From: Enterococcus ureasiticus | GTDB lineage: Bacteria > Bacillota > Bacilli > Lactobacillales > Enterococcaceae | NCBI RefSeq assembly: GCF_001730285.1 | Contig: NZ_MIJZ01000012.1 | Location: 186,001 to 250,000 of the forward strand | Length of the DNA: 64,000 nt | Direction: 5' to 3' | Shown here: positions 36,175-45,680 of the stretch, in pieces | Layout of the letters: the number at the start of each line of letters is the position of its first letter | How positions within the stretch are numbered: the first letter of the stretch is position 1 | The notes under the pieces: model-generated | The model's database searches: none | The model's input: the letters and a program-made list of their open reading frames with translations, nothing else | Told to the model about the DNA's origin: nothing | Program-made: the position numbers and the translations under genes

Positions 36175-37572
36175 ATGAAAGCAACAACACATACAGCAGA
36201 GGTTGTAACATATAAAGGGACAAACAAATTACTGATAGGAATCGTGTTAAGTGTTTTGACTTATTGGCTGTTTGCCCAATCTTTACTAAATATGGCGCCA
36301 GCCGTACAAAGTGACTTAGGTGTTTCTTCTGGCGTTTTAAACATAGGAATCTCCATGACTGGTTTATTCTCTGGTATTTTCATCGTGGTAGCCGGTGGAT
36401 TGGCAGATAAATTAGGCAGAATGAAATTAACATATATTGGTCTTATTTTAAGTGTTATCGGTTCAGCGGCTTTAGTCATTGCACACGGCCCTATTTTATT
36501 TATCGGTGGTCGGATTTTACAAGGATTATCGGCTGCTTGTATCATGCCTGCAACAATGGCCTTAGTCAAAACCTATTATGAAGGCAAAGATCGTCAACGA
36601 GCGCTAAGTTATTGGTCGATCGGTTCTTGGGGCGGTTCTGGATTATGTTCGTTCTTTGGTGGCGCCATTGCTAGTTCTTTAGGCTGGCGTTATGTCTTTA
36701 TTTTTTCGATTATTGTTTCGATTTGTAGTGCGTTATTGATCTTTGGTACACCTGAAAGTAAGGTCGAAAGTAATAGCAATAGTAAATTTGATTCAATGGG
36801 CTTACTTTTATTTATCGTTTCAATGGTTGCTTTAAATGTTGTTGTTTCTAAAGGATCTGAATTAGGTTGGACAAGTCCAGTCGTGCTGATTTTAGCCGTA
36901 GTTGTGATCTTAGGGTTGATTGCTTTTTATAAAGTAGAACAAGCGATCGACAATAGTTTTGTTGAGTTTTCTTTATTTGAAAACCGCGGTTATCTAGGTG
37001 CAACGATTTCTAACTTCTTATTGAATGCTGTGGCCGGCACATTGATCGTTATCAATACGTATGTTCAACAAGGACGTGGTCTTTCTTCTGCTAAAACAGG
37101 AATGTTATCGATCGGTTACTTGTGTCTAGTTTTGATCACGATTCGAATTGGTGAAAAGTTATTACAAACAATCGGCGCGAAAAAACCAATGTTGTGGGGT
37201 ACCATTCTTTCTGGAACAGGTGTTGGTTTGATGGCGTTAACGATGGTTACAGGCACTGCCTATTTCGTATTAGTTTTTATTGGCTATAGTTTATTCGGAA
37301 TGGGACTTGGCATGTATGCAACACCCTCTACAGACACAGCAATTTCCAGTGTTCCAAATGAAAAAGCCGGAGTAGCTTCCGGTATTTATAAAATGGCTAG
37401 CTCTCTTGGCGGAGCATTGGGAGTAGCAATTTCTGCTGCAGTTTACAATGGATTCAGTGCTAGCGGTAATTATACACAAGGAGCTACCTTTGGTTTACTG
37501 ACAAATATTCTTTTCTGTGTTTTAGCCTTAGGGTCAATCGTATTTATTATTCCAAAAGAAAAACAAGTATAA
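36175..37572 (+). CDS. MFS transporter (DHA2-like)
   Basis: A 465-residue major-facilitator protein with about 14 membrane helices and the loop motif GGLADKLGRMKLTYIG after helix 2. GRILQGLSAACIMPATMALV is typical of the DHA2 drug/proton antiporter family. GAAGGAG lies before the ATG. Placed between two M20 hydrolases, it more likely moves their substrate or product than drugs (inference). Confidence 0.88.
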   Translation: MKATTHTAEVVTYKGTNKLLIGIVLSVLTYWLFAQSLLNMAPAVQSDLGVSSGVLNIGISMTGLFSGIFIVVAGGLADKLGRMKLTYIGLILSVIGSAALVIAHGPILFIGGRILQGLSAACIMPATMALVKTYYEGKDRQRALSYWSIGSWGGSGLCSFFGGAIASSLGWRYVFIFSIIVSICSALLIFGTPESKVESNSNSKFDSMGLLLFIVSMVALNVVVSKGSELGWTSPVVLILAVVVILGLIAFYKVEQAIDNSFVEFSLFENRGYLGATISNFLLNAVAGTLIVINTYVQQGRGLSSAKTGMLSIGYLCLVLITIRIGEKLLQTIGAKKPMLWGTILSGTGVGLMALTMVTGTAYFVLVFIGYSLFGMGLGMYATPSTDTAISSVPNEKAGVASGIYKMASSLGGALGVAISAAVYNGFSASGNYTQGATFGLLTNILFCVLALGSIVFIIPKEKQV

Positions 37573-37585
37573 GGAGAGAGTATTC

Positions 37586-38731
37586 ATGGATAATCAAGAC
37601 GCATTACAATTATTAAAAGAAGTCGTTCAAATAAAAAGTATTTTAGGGAAAGAAAAAGTAGTTGCAGATAAACTGCAAGTGATTTTTGAAAAGTATGACA
37701 TCCCTTGTGAACAGGTAGAATACAGCGAGGGACGTAATCAATTAGTTGCAACGCTAAAAGGCAATGAAGCAGGTTCTGTCCTAGGTTTTTCTGGACATAT
37801 GGATGTGGTTCCTGTGGGTGAAATTCCTTGGGATGAAGATCCCTTTGCCGCATTTGAAAAAGACGGTTTATTATATGGACGTGGAACCTGTGATATGAAA
37901 TCAGGCTTGATTGCAGCCGTTGTTGCGATGACTCGTTTAAAAGAAGCAGGCTCAAACTTTAAAGGAACCATCAAACTTTTAGCGACTGTGGGAGAAGAAA
38001 CGAGCGCTATCGGCTCTGGTCAATTAGTTGATAAAGGCTATGCAGATGATTTAGATGCATTAGTCATCGGTGAACCTACAAATGTTGAGATCGGTGTAGC
38101 GCATAAAGGTGCTTTATGGCCTCGTATCACAACTTACGGGAAAACAGCTCATGGCTCAATGCCAGATCAAGGAGTGAATGCGATCGAACATATGCTTTTA
38201 GTTTTGAATGCCTTTAAAGAAACCTTTGATTTCTCTCAATCTGTAGATGAATTAGTCGGCGCCTCAACTTCCAGTTTAGATATTATCAATGGCGGTAACG
38301 GAACCAATGTTGTTCCTGATAAATGTACAGTAGAGATCGACATTCGCACAATCAAAGCTCAAGATCATTCAGAGTTAAAGCAACAATTCAAAGAGATGCT
38401 AGATAAATTAACAGCAACCGTTCCAGATTTTAAAGCAGAGATCGAGTTCATCAATGATTTACCTTCTATGAAAACTGAACTTAACGATCCTTTCACTGTA
38501 TTAACACAAAAAGTTGTTTCAAAAGTTACAAGTGAAACAGCGAATACATTCGGTATGACTGGTTATACCGATGGTTCTCAATTTGGACGTGTAAAAAAAG
38601 AATTCCCTATTTTGATTCTAGGTCCTGGTGAAACAAAATATGCGCATCAACCTAATGAATTCGTGAACATTAACGACTTTTACCAAATGATTACTATCAA
38701 TGAAAACATTGCAAAAGAATTTTTAAAATAA
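37586..38731 (+). CDS. M20 deacylase (ArgE/DapE type)
   Basis: A 381-residue di-zinc deacylase with FSGHMDVVPVG, the bridging YGRGTCDMKSG, GEETSAIGSG, GEPTNVEIGVAHKG and the final AHQPNEFV histidine. The family removes acetyl or succinyl groups or splits dipeptides; the substrate is unknown here. It is the last gene of the operon, 13 bases after the MFS stop, with AAGGAGAG upstream. Confidence 0.92.
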   Translation: MDNQDALQLLKEVVQIKSILGKEKVVADKLQVIFEKYDIPCEQVEYSEGRNQLVATLKGNEAGSVLGFSGHMDVVPVGEIPWDEDPFAAFEKDGLLYGRGTCDMKSGLIAAVVAMTRLKEAGSNFKGTIKLLATVGEETSAIGSGQLVDKGYADDLDALVIGEPTNVEIGVAHKGALWPRITTYGKTAHGSMPDQGVNAIEHMLLVLNAFKETFDFSQSVDELVGASTSSLDIINGGNGTNVVPDKCTVEIDIRTIKAQDHSELKQQFKEMLDKLTATVPDFKAEIEFINDLPSMKTELNDPFTVLTQKVVSKVTSETANTFGMTGYTDGSQFGRVKKEFPILILGPGETKYAHQPNEFVNINDFYQMITINENIAKEFLK

Positions 38732-38736
38732 CCTAG

Positions 38737-38781
38737 AAAAAAGCCGAAATGAACTTTAATCTGTTCATTTCGGCTTTTTTT
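38737..38781. terminator. Bidirectional terminator, M20 operon and Mga gene
   Basis: AAAAAAGCCGAAATGAAC and GTTCATTTCGGCTTTTTT form an 18-bp perfect stem between convergent genes. Confidence 0.92.
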
Positions 38782-38800
38782 CTCTTGCTTATGATTTTAC

Positions 38801-40282
38801 TCAAAGCTCAAATAACTTTTTCGTCAGCCTCTCCAACTCTCCTGTTGCAGGAAACTGTGAAACCTTAATACTTAAACACCCTTCAGTTGGCACTAGCATC
38901 ACATGATTATAAATAATCACGTCAACGCCTTCTCTTTTTATATACTCTTCAGTAATTTTTTCATTAAAAACCCAGCTGACATCAAAATTGCCAGGGATTC
39001 GTTTCTTTAAAATAGCAATTAAATGCTGAACATAACAGGCTTCACCAGAAATACTCAAAAGAATTTTTTTATTATTTTCGATCGTCGTATCAATTAAATA
39101 GGAGCTAAAAAGTAAACTCAAATTCGTTGCTACATCTTCTGGATATACCAATCGTGCCTCATGGGCTAACTTGACTTGTTTTAATTTAGCCAAACAAGCT
39201 TGGTAAATAGTAGGAAATTCCCCTTTGGCATATTGATTTAGTTCGAACGAGTTTCTTTGAAATAATGGCGTTATTCTAGATAATAAACTAAGATTTTCCA
39301 AAAATGAATTCACACAATGATACATTTCTTTGCTTCTTGAAGGATCAAGAGGAATACTTTCACCAAAATCAAAAATCGTATTATACCGATCGTCGTAATT
39401 GGATTTCCGTGTCAGATTGATTGAGTAAATCTCTCCTTCTGGAGGTAAATAAATGACACTTGCTAAGGTTGTGACATAAGCATAGATGTGTTCTTCATAA
39501 GGTAAATTTTCGATTGAAAAATACTTCTTCATCAATTGATCATAGATTTCAGAAAACACTTCAAAACGATCTGTCATCGCATATTTTTGACTAGACTCCT
39601 GTTTTTTAGGGATATAAAAATGCTTATCAACTCTTTGCAAAATAACATGGTGCCACATTTTCGCCCGATTTGCATCCAGTGTTAACACCCTTTGATACTT
39701 ATTTAGAAATGATTCTTGAAATTCGTAATAAAACTTTTGAACCATCTCATCAAGATGAACATCTTCTTCTCGCCACCCCCGTTGGCTTGTGTAATCGAAA
39801 TATAAATACCGAATGTCGGCTTCCTCTCCGATCAAAGCCAAATGCGGCGATAGTTGTAAAGTTAAGTTATATCGTTCTAATACTTCAGTTAAGTGAGGCA
39901 AATAGCGTCTCAACGTTCGCTCTGACAACCAAATCCGATCACACCATGTTTCAATCGAATATTCCTCCCCGTCCAATAAAGCACTCAACAAGGTGAAAAG
40001 TGGCTGCTGGTCAATGATATCTGATAATATTTCTTCGATCGTGTAGGTACTGTCCCGGTTAAAAATAATAGTTTCTTTTTTCACTTGCACAAATCCATCG
40101 ATCACTGGGCTGTATTCCTGCAGTATAGCTAGATCACTTTTTAACGTTTTTTTTGTCACACCCAAGTTGGCTGCCACATCTTCCATTGTCAGTAAATCAG
40201 AGGTATCCGCTAAAAAATAAATTAGATTAATCAATCGGATCGCTTTTTTATCTGTTACTAAGTCTATATACAATTTCCGCAT
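38801..40282 (-). CDS. Mga/AtxA-family transcription regulator
   Basis: A 493-residue virulence-type regulator. Two N-terminal helix-turn-helix motifs (TMEDVAANLGVTKKTLKSDLA and the Mga-type WLSERTLRRYLPHL), a central PRD-like region and a C-terminal EIIB-like end are seen. GGGGGAA six bases before the ATG at 40282 sets the start. In streptococci and enterococci such proteins respond to PTS phosphorylation. No obvious target is next door; the distant LPXTG gene could be one (inference). Confidence 0.85.
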   Translation of the reverse strand: MRKLYIDLVTDKKAIRLINLIYFLADTSDLLTMEDVAANLGVTKKTLKSDLAILQEYSPVIDGFVQVKKETIIFNRDSTYTIEEILSDIIDQQPLFTLLSALLDGEEYSIETWCDRIWLSERTLRRYLPHLTEVLERYNLTLQLSPHLALIGEEADIRYLYFDYTSQRGWREEDVHLDEMVQKFYYEFQESFLNKYQRVLTLDANRAKMWHHVILQRVDKHFYIPKKQESSQKYAMTDRFEVFSEIYDQLMKKYFSIENLPYEEHIYAYVTTLASVIYLPPEGEIYSINLTRKSNYDDRYNTIFDFGESIPLDPSRSKEMYHCVNSFLENLSLLSRITPLFQRNSFELNQYAKGEFPTIYQACLAKLKQVKLAHEARLVYPEDVATNLSLLFSSYLIDTTIENNKKILLSISGEACYVQHLIAILKKRIPGNFDVSWVFNEKITEEYIKREGVDVIIYNHVMLVPTEGCLSIKVSQFPATGELERLTKKLFEL

Positions 40283-40381
40283 GTTTTTCCCCCTTGAATG
40301 TGTCGTCATTTTTCATTAGATTTCTTTGTAATAGTATAGCACGAGCGCTTTTAAAACACGTCAGATATGATTTTCCAAGCT

Positions 40382-41878
40382 TTATAACAGTGGTGCAAAC
40401 AAGCCACAGATTTTGCCTTTGATTTTTTTCCAAGTGCTTCTTTGTGCTAATTCAAGCGCTGTGATTTGTTTGGCGTTGGTTCGATCCTTTTTGAAATCAT
40501 CCGCTAATTTTTGAATTGCTTGACCGGTATATAAAATAGCGGATACTTCATGATTGATATCAAAACTGCGAATATCAAAATTTGTCGAGCCAATCGTGGC
40601 AACTTGCTCATCAATAATCATTACTTTACAATGTAAAAAGGCCGTATCATCGTATTTATAGACCTGAATCCCCGCACTGATCAAATCTTCCAAATAAAAG
40701 TCATTTCCATAATAAGACAGTTTTCTATCCCCTTTTCCTGGAATAATGATCTCCACCTTGATACCATTACGAGCACCCCTTCTTAATAAAGCCAACAGTT
40801 CATCGTCTGGCACAAAATAAGGACTGGCAATGGAAATTTTCTCCTTCGCAGAATCGATCAAATTAAACAAAACATCCCGAACCACGCGTTCTTGATCGTA
40901 AGGACCACCATAAATCACTTGTCCTTCATCGCTTCCTACTTCAATTGTAGGAAAATAACTTTCCACCATAAATTCATTCGCACTTCCAGCACTATTTTTC
41001 ATATACAGCCAATCATATAAAAAACTTTCCTGTAATTGTGTCACTAAAGGACCTGCTATTTGTAAATGCGTATCTCGCCAATGAGAGAATTTGGGTGTTA
41101 TGCCTAGATATTCATTCCCAATATTTAAACCACCTACAAAACCAAGCGTTCCATCGATGACGATCACTTTTCTATGATTGCGCCAATTCGCTCTCGCAAT
41201 ATGATAAAACGACTGGATCGGATTGAAAATTTCTACTTCTACCTGAGCCGCTTTTAAAGAATCAAGATACGCATCAGATAATTTTACAGAACCTAAACCG
41301 TCCACCCCAAAGCGAACTTTGACTCCCTCTGAAGCTTTTTTTATCAAGATTTTTCGGAGTTGATCCCCAAGTTCATCCTCTTTGATTATGAAATAAAACA
41401 AATGAATATGGTGTTTCGCTTCATTCAGTGCTGCGAAAATAGCCGAAAAAGTCTCTTCACCATCTGTAAGCACCTCAAATTGATTCCCCCCCATTACGAC
41501 CTTTTTCGACAAGCGCTCATTTTTCTCTTCCAAACAACTCAACGGTTCTAATGTCTTCCTGTTTATACTCTGAACATAGCGAACTAGTCTGTCCTGCTCT
41601 TGCTTTTGAACAGTGTTACTTTTCAAGTTACTGCGCCCGAAAAAAAGGTAAACAAACAGCCCAACGACTGGAACAAAATATAATGTCAGGACCCAAGCCA
41701 CTTTAACGCTTGTTACATCCTTGCGTCTAAAAACAATGTACATACTTAGTAGAATAGAAATCAGCTCAAAAAATGAAAGTATAACCAAAACGAACTGCGG
41801 ATAAAAAATAAAAAGCAGAAAAAATGTGATTATTGTAACAAGTAAAACGATACTAAATTGGCGTAATGTTTGATTCAT
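40382..41878 (-). CDS. cls: Cardiolipin synthase
   Basis: A 498-residue membrane phospholipase-D-type enzyme, joining two phosphatidylglycerols into cardiolipin. It has two N-terminal membrane helices (about 10-60) and two HKD motifs, HRKVIVIDGTLGFVGGLN and HCKVMIIDEQVATIGSTN, each intact. Changes in this enzyme alter daptomycin response in enterococci (established). The gene is transcribed alone. Confidence 0.94.
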   Translation of the reverse strand: MNQTLRQFSIVLLVTIITFFLLFIFYPQFVLVILSFFELISILLSMYIVFRRKDVTSVKVAWVLTLYFVPVVGLFVYLFFGRSNLKSNTVQKQEQDRLVRYVQSINRKTLEPLSCLEEKNERLSKKVVMGGNQFEVLTDGEETFSAIFAALNEAKHHIHLFYFIIKEDELGDQLRKILIKKASEGVKVRFGVDGLGSVKLSDAYLDSLKAAQVEVEIFNPIQSFYHIARANWRNHRKVIVIDGTLGFVGGLNIGNEYLGITPKFSHWRDTHLQIAGPLVTQLQESFLYDWLYMKNSAGSANEFMVESYFPTIEVGSDEGQVIYGGPYDQERVVRDVLFNLIDSAKEKISIASPYFVPDDELLALLRRGARNGIKVEIIIPGKGDRKLSYYGNDFYLEDLISAGIQVYKYDDTAFLHCKVMIIDEQVATIGSTNFDIRSFDINHEVSAILYTGQAIQKLADDFKKDRTNAKQITALELAQRSTWKKIKGKICGLFAPLL

Positions 41879-42206
41879 AGTTATCCTCCTTAAAATAACA
41901 AAAGTTTTTTTATTTAACTATCATAAAAACTGATGAATTACTTTTTATAAAAAACTTATTTATTCATTATAATAGCGGATAAAAATCTAATAATACAGGC
42001 ATTTTTTTCACTTTAAAGGAAAACATTGCCAGATAAAGTATCCGCTCCTAGTTAAACCCTTGTCCTTGTTGGCTTATGCTTAAAATAAAATACAATAATG
42101 ACAAAAAATGTCATTTCAGTCCTTTTTTTGCCATTCATTTCAAGAACCTTCCGTGATAAATTTGTGATATACAAAACAAGCGAACTAGAATGGATGGTGA
42201 TTAATC
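41879..42206. other. Divergent promoter region of cls and the small gene
   Basis: About 330 bases. A TATAAT for cls lies on the minus strand at 41971-41966. A perfect inverted repeat, AATGACA-AAAAA-TGTCATT (42097-42115), is near the middle and could be an operator or a hairpin. No other gene is seen. Confidence 0.45.
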
Positions 42207-42416
42207 ATGAAAATCGAGCAGTACTTTTCTTATGGATTCCTTTTTGAAGCCAAACTTTTGAATAAACATGGCGAAACAATTGCAAAGCAGTTTGTTTCAA
42301 TGGAACAAAATGAAGAAATTGCCATGGAAAAGATCATTTCTACTATCTCTTTGCTGCAAGATTTTAAATTGCATCAAATCAAACTGATCGATGAAGTATG
42401 GATGGTCACAGAATAA
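42207..42416 (+). CDS. Small hypothetical protein
   Basis: A 69-residue soluble protein with no family I recognise. It begins MKIEQYFSYGFLFEAKLLNK, is hydrophilic and ends in IDEVWMVTE. A modest GGTGAT site precedes the ATG. It lies 29 bases before an M20 peptidase gene on the same strand, which suggests the first gene of that operon. Confidence 0.6.
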   Translation: MKIEQYFSYGFLFEAKLLNKHGETIAKQFVSMEQNEEIAMEKIISTISLLQDFKLHQIKLIDEVWMVTE

Positions 42417-42445
42417 ATGATTGTAAATAAGAAAGGATGTTTTAT

Positions 42446-43585
42446 ATGAATAAGAAAAGATTAGTGGAGACCTTTACTGAGTTGGTACAAGTAGCTTCTG
42501 TTTCACGTCAAGAAGGAGAATTTGTGCAGTTATTGAGCGATAAATTAATCGCATTAGGTTTGACAGTCACAGAAGATGAGTCAATGAAAACAACCAAACT
42601 TGGCTCAAACAATTTGATTGCCAAATATACTGGAAGTTTAGCTAAGGAGCCGGTCTTCTTCTCTTGTCATGTGGATACTGTAGAACCTGGTGTAGGCATT
42701 GAAGTGCTTGAGAAGGATGATATTCTTTATTCTAAAGGTGAAACGATTTTAGCGGCAGACAATAAAGCAGGAATTGCGATTCTTTTAGAAATGATTGAGA
42801 CTATTTTAGAAAACAATATCGAAACAGGACCGATCGAGCTCGTCTTTTCTCCTGGTGAAGAAATCGGTTTGATTGGAGCCGCCGCCTTGGATATGTCATT
42901 GATCGATTCAACATTTGGCTATGTATTTGATAATTCTGGTCCAGCTGGAAATGGAATCGTTGCTAGTCCTTTCCTTTATATGTTTGATATTGAAGTGACA
43001 GGAAAAGCCGCTCATGCTGGTTTAGAACCAGAAAAAGGTATTTCAGCCTTCACGATTGCTCAAACGGCATTAGAAGGCATTCCGTTTGGCAGACTGGATG
43101 AGCATACTACGTCAAACATCGGAAAAATTTCTGGTGGTGCAGGGATCAATGTTGTGATGGAACACTTGATGATCCAAGGGGAAGTACGATCGATCTCAGA
43201 TGAAAAAGCACGTGATTTTCTTACTAAATTAGAACAGTCCTTCAAAAATGCGACTAGCTTACATGGCGGTGACTTCACTCTTTCAGTTGATCAAAAAGCG
43301 ACTGGTTTTCATTTAGCTGATGATTCTGATCCTGTTAGAATCGCTAAAGCGGCAACAACTAAAATTGGTCGAACTTTTACACCTGAAATCAGCGGTGGTG
43401 GTAGTGATGCCAATATCTTTAACGCACACGGCAAACCAACATTAAATTTATCGATTGGATATGAAGAAATTCATACAATCAATGAGTACATTCCAATTGC
43501 TGAAATGCTAAAATCAGTTGAATTAGCTTTAGCTATCGTCAATGAAATGCCCGACAGTCATACTTCAAGCGGGTCAGTAAAATGA
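42446..43585 (+). CDS. M20 tripeptidase-like peptidase (PepT type)
   Basis: A 379-residue di-zinc peptidase close to the PepT branch. It has CHVDTVEPG, LAADNKAGIAIL, SPGEEIGLIGA, FDNSGPAG, and SGGGSDANIFNAHG. It removes N-terminal residues from short peptides in the cytosol. ATG 42446 lies eight bases after AAAGGA; the ATG at 42437 overlaps that site. Its stop overlaps the start of the YitT gene (ATGA). Confidence 0.9.
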   Translation: MNKKRLVETFTELVQVASVSRQEGEFVQLLSDKLIALGLTVTEDESMKTTKLGSNNLIAKYTGSLAKEPVFFSCHVDTVEPGVGIEVLEKDDILYSKGETILAADNKAGIAILLEMIETILENNIETGPIELVFSPGEEIGLIGAAALDMSLIDSTFGYVFDNSGPAGNGIVASPFLYMFDIEVTGKAAHAGLEPEKGISAFTIAQTALEGIPFGRLDEHTTSNIGKISGGAGINVVMEHLMIQGEVRSISDEKARDFLTKLEQSFKNATSLHGGDFTLSVDQKATGFHLADDSDPVRIAKAATTKIGRTFTPEISGGGSDANIFNAHGKPTLNLSIGYEEIHTINEYIPIAEMLKSVELALAIVNEMPDSHTSSGSVK

Positions 43586-44427
43586 CTGCGGTGCGTAAAG
43601 GTCAAAATATCTTGTTGATTATCCTAGCAGTTATGCTGCTAAGCATCTCCATCAATATGTTTTTAGGCCCTCATCAGATAGCCGCAGGCGGTGTGAGTGG
43701 ATTAGGTATTTTGGCAGAAGCAGCCTTTTCGATTGATCGGTCGATCGTTGTTTTGGTCTTAAATTGTTTGATGTTGCTTTTAACGATCCTCTTTTTAGGG
43801 AAAAAAGTGTTCTTCAATACCCTGATCGGCAGTTTGTTGTTCCCATTCTTTTTAGCCGTTGTTCCTGAAATCATGGTTACCTCAGATCGTTTACTTTCCG
43901 TGCTTTTTGGCAGTGCGATTTTTGGAATCGGTGTTGCAATTCTTTATAAAATCGGCGCTTCTAGTGGTGGTACGACAATTCCACCTCTGATTTTACAAAA
44001 ATATTGGCACATTAATACCTCAACAGGTCTTTTAGTGACAGATGCCTTTATCGTTTTATTGAATGTGTTTATCTTTGGCATTGAATCGTTTCTATATGCG
44101 ATATTATCGATCATCATCACATCTATCGTTATGACCTATATCGAAACAGGCGTCAAACGAAGAAAATCGATTTTGATTTTCAGTAAGGATAAAACAACTG
44201 AAATTAAAGAGGAATTACTGCAGACTGTTAATCGCGGTGTCACTCTTTTCAATGTGACTGGCGGTAAAACTGAGCAGGAAAATCAAATGTTGATGATCGT
44301 CAGTTCAAATAATGAGTATCCAGCAGTTATGCGCATTATCGATCAAATCGATCCAACTTCATTTGTAATTGTTTCAAACGTTGCTGAGGTTCATGGCTTA
44401 GGTTTTACCTACCACCCTATTCAATAA
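43582..44427 (+). CDS. YitT-family membrane protein
   Basis: A 281-residue protein with about six membrane helices. GPHQIAAGGVSGLGILAE and GASSGGTTIPP are typical of YitT, and a C-terminal cytosolic DUF2179 domain (about 215-280, with VTGGKTEQENQMLMIV) follows. Function is not established for the family. The start overlaps the upstream peptidase stop by four bases. Confidence 0.9.
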   Translation: MTAVRKGQNILLIILAVMLLSISINMFLGPHQIAAGGVSGLGILAEAAFSIDRSIVVLVLNCLMLLLTILFLGKKVFFNTLIGSLLFPFFLAVVPEIMVTSDRLLSVLFGSAIFGIGVAILYKIGASSGGTTIPPLILQKYWHINTSTGLLVTDAFIVLLNVFIFGIESFLYAILSIIITSIVMTYIETGVKRRKSILIFSKDKTTEIKEELLQTVNRGVTLFNVTGGKTEQENQMLMIVSSNNEYPAVMRIIDQIDPTSFVIVSNVAEVHGLGFTYHPIQ

Positions 44428-44460
44428 AAATAGCCACTTAGAAAAAGGAGAGCGAAAATT

Positions 44461-45630
44461 ATGAATTCTGTATTAGCTTTTACGATTATTATGCTTGTTT
44501 GGACGGTCAGTGATTATATTTCTAAAAAGACCAAGTCACTGCTTTCAACGTTATTGATTGCTTCATTGATCTTCTTGATTGGGTTTAAAACGAACTTATT
44601 TCCAGAAGATTTATTGCCTAGTTCCTCTTTATTAGCCTTAGGAACAACCGTTGTTGGGTTTATCCTAGTCCATCTTGGAACAACAATCAGTTTAAAAGAA
44701 TTTAAACAACAATGGCGGACATTCTTGATTGGTGTAGCCGCAACACTTGGGATCGTTGCTGCATTATTGCTCGTTGGTCCATTATTTGAAGATCAAAGTT
44801 ACGCGATTGCGGCTATCGGTGCGATTTCTGGCGGCACAATTTCAATCATCATGGTTCAAGATGCTGCAATTGCTGCCGGATTGTTATCTGTAGCAGTTTT
44901 ACCTGTTTTGATTTCTGCCTTTCAAGGGTTGATCGGTTTCCCATTAACTTCATTGATTTTAAGAAAAGAAGCCAATCGTCTGCATCAAGAATACCAAGAA
45001 AATCCTGATGCTTTTGTTAGCGCCGAAGAAGTGGAAGAAAAAGAACCTAAAAAGACACGTTTGCCAGAGCTTTTCCATACAACTGCAGGTACGCTCTTTG
45101 TTGTCGGAGTAACTGTTTTACTTGCTACATTCGTAAATAACCTGACCAATGGTATGATCAACACGTTCATTCTTTGCTTACTGTTTGGGATTGCTTTGAG
45201 AGAGTTGAATATTTTCAAACCGAATATTTTGAATGGGATTGATGCGTACGGATTAATGATGTTAGCTATTTTAATTATTATCTTTGGTCCTTTAGCAACG
45301 ATTTCTATTCATGATTTGATCGAGTTGATTCTACCATTGACGCTTTCATTTTTAGTGGGGGTTACTGGAAATGTGTTATTTGCGGCAATTGCCGGGAAGT
45401 TTCTTGGCTATAGCTTATCGATGTCGATTGCGATCGGTTTGACTTCATTGTATGGCTTCCCGGGCACAATGATTTTGAGTCAGGAAGCAGCGAAAAGTAT
45501 CAATGGCACACCTGAAGAGATTGCCCTGATCGAAGGACAAATTCTACCGAAGATGATTATTGCTGGGTTTTCTACTGTAACAATTACATCTGTTTTCATC
45601 ACTGGGATTTTAGTTAATTTGATTGGGTAA
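44461..45630 (+). CDS. Unassigned multi-span permease
   Basis: A 389-residue protein with about ten to twelve membrane helices and one acidic cytosolic loop (about 175-205, with EEVEEKEPKK). Glycine-rich AIGAISGGTISIIM and LYGFPGTMILS hint at a secondary transporter of the GltS/anion-exchanger fold. I cannot name the substrate. AAGGAGAG precedes the ATG. As the last gene after a peptidase and YitT, it might export or import peptide products. Confidence 0.72.
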   Translation: MNSVLAFTIIMLVWTVSDYISKKTKSLLSTLLIASLIFLIGFKTNLFPEDLLPSSSLLALGTTVVGFILVHLGTTISLKEFKQQWRTFLIGVAATLGIVAALLLVGPLFEDQSYAIAAIGAISGGTISIIMVQDAAIAAGLLSVAVLPVLISAFQGLIGFPLTSLILRKEANRLHQEYQENPDAFVSAEEVEEKEPKKTRLPELFHTTAGTLFVVGVTVLLATFVNNLTNGMINTFILCLLFGIALRELNIFKPNILNGIDAYGLMMLAILIIIFGPLATISIHDLIELILPLTLSFLVGVTGNVLFAAIAGKFLGYSLSMSIAIGLTSLYGFPGTMILSQEAAKSINGTPEEIALIEGQILPKMIIAGFSTVTITSVFITGILVNLIG

Positions 45631-45632
45631 GT

Positions 45633-45680
45633 AAAAAAGAAAGGTATGTCTTCTTCTTCCAGACATACCTTTCTTTTTTT
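45633..45680. terminator. Bidirectional terminator, 19-bp perfect stem
   Basis: AAAAAAGAAAGGTATGTCT and its complement flank a nine-base loop. It lies between the permease and the convergent MFS gene, and its right end touches the MFS stop. Confidence 0.93.
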
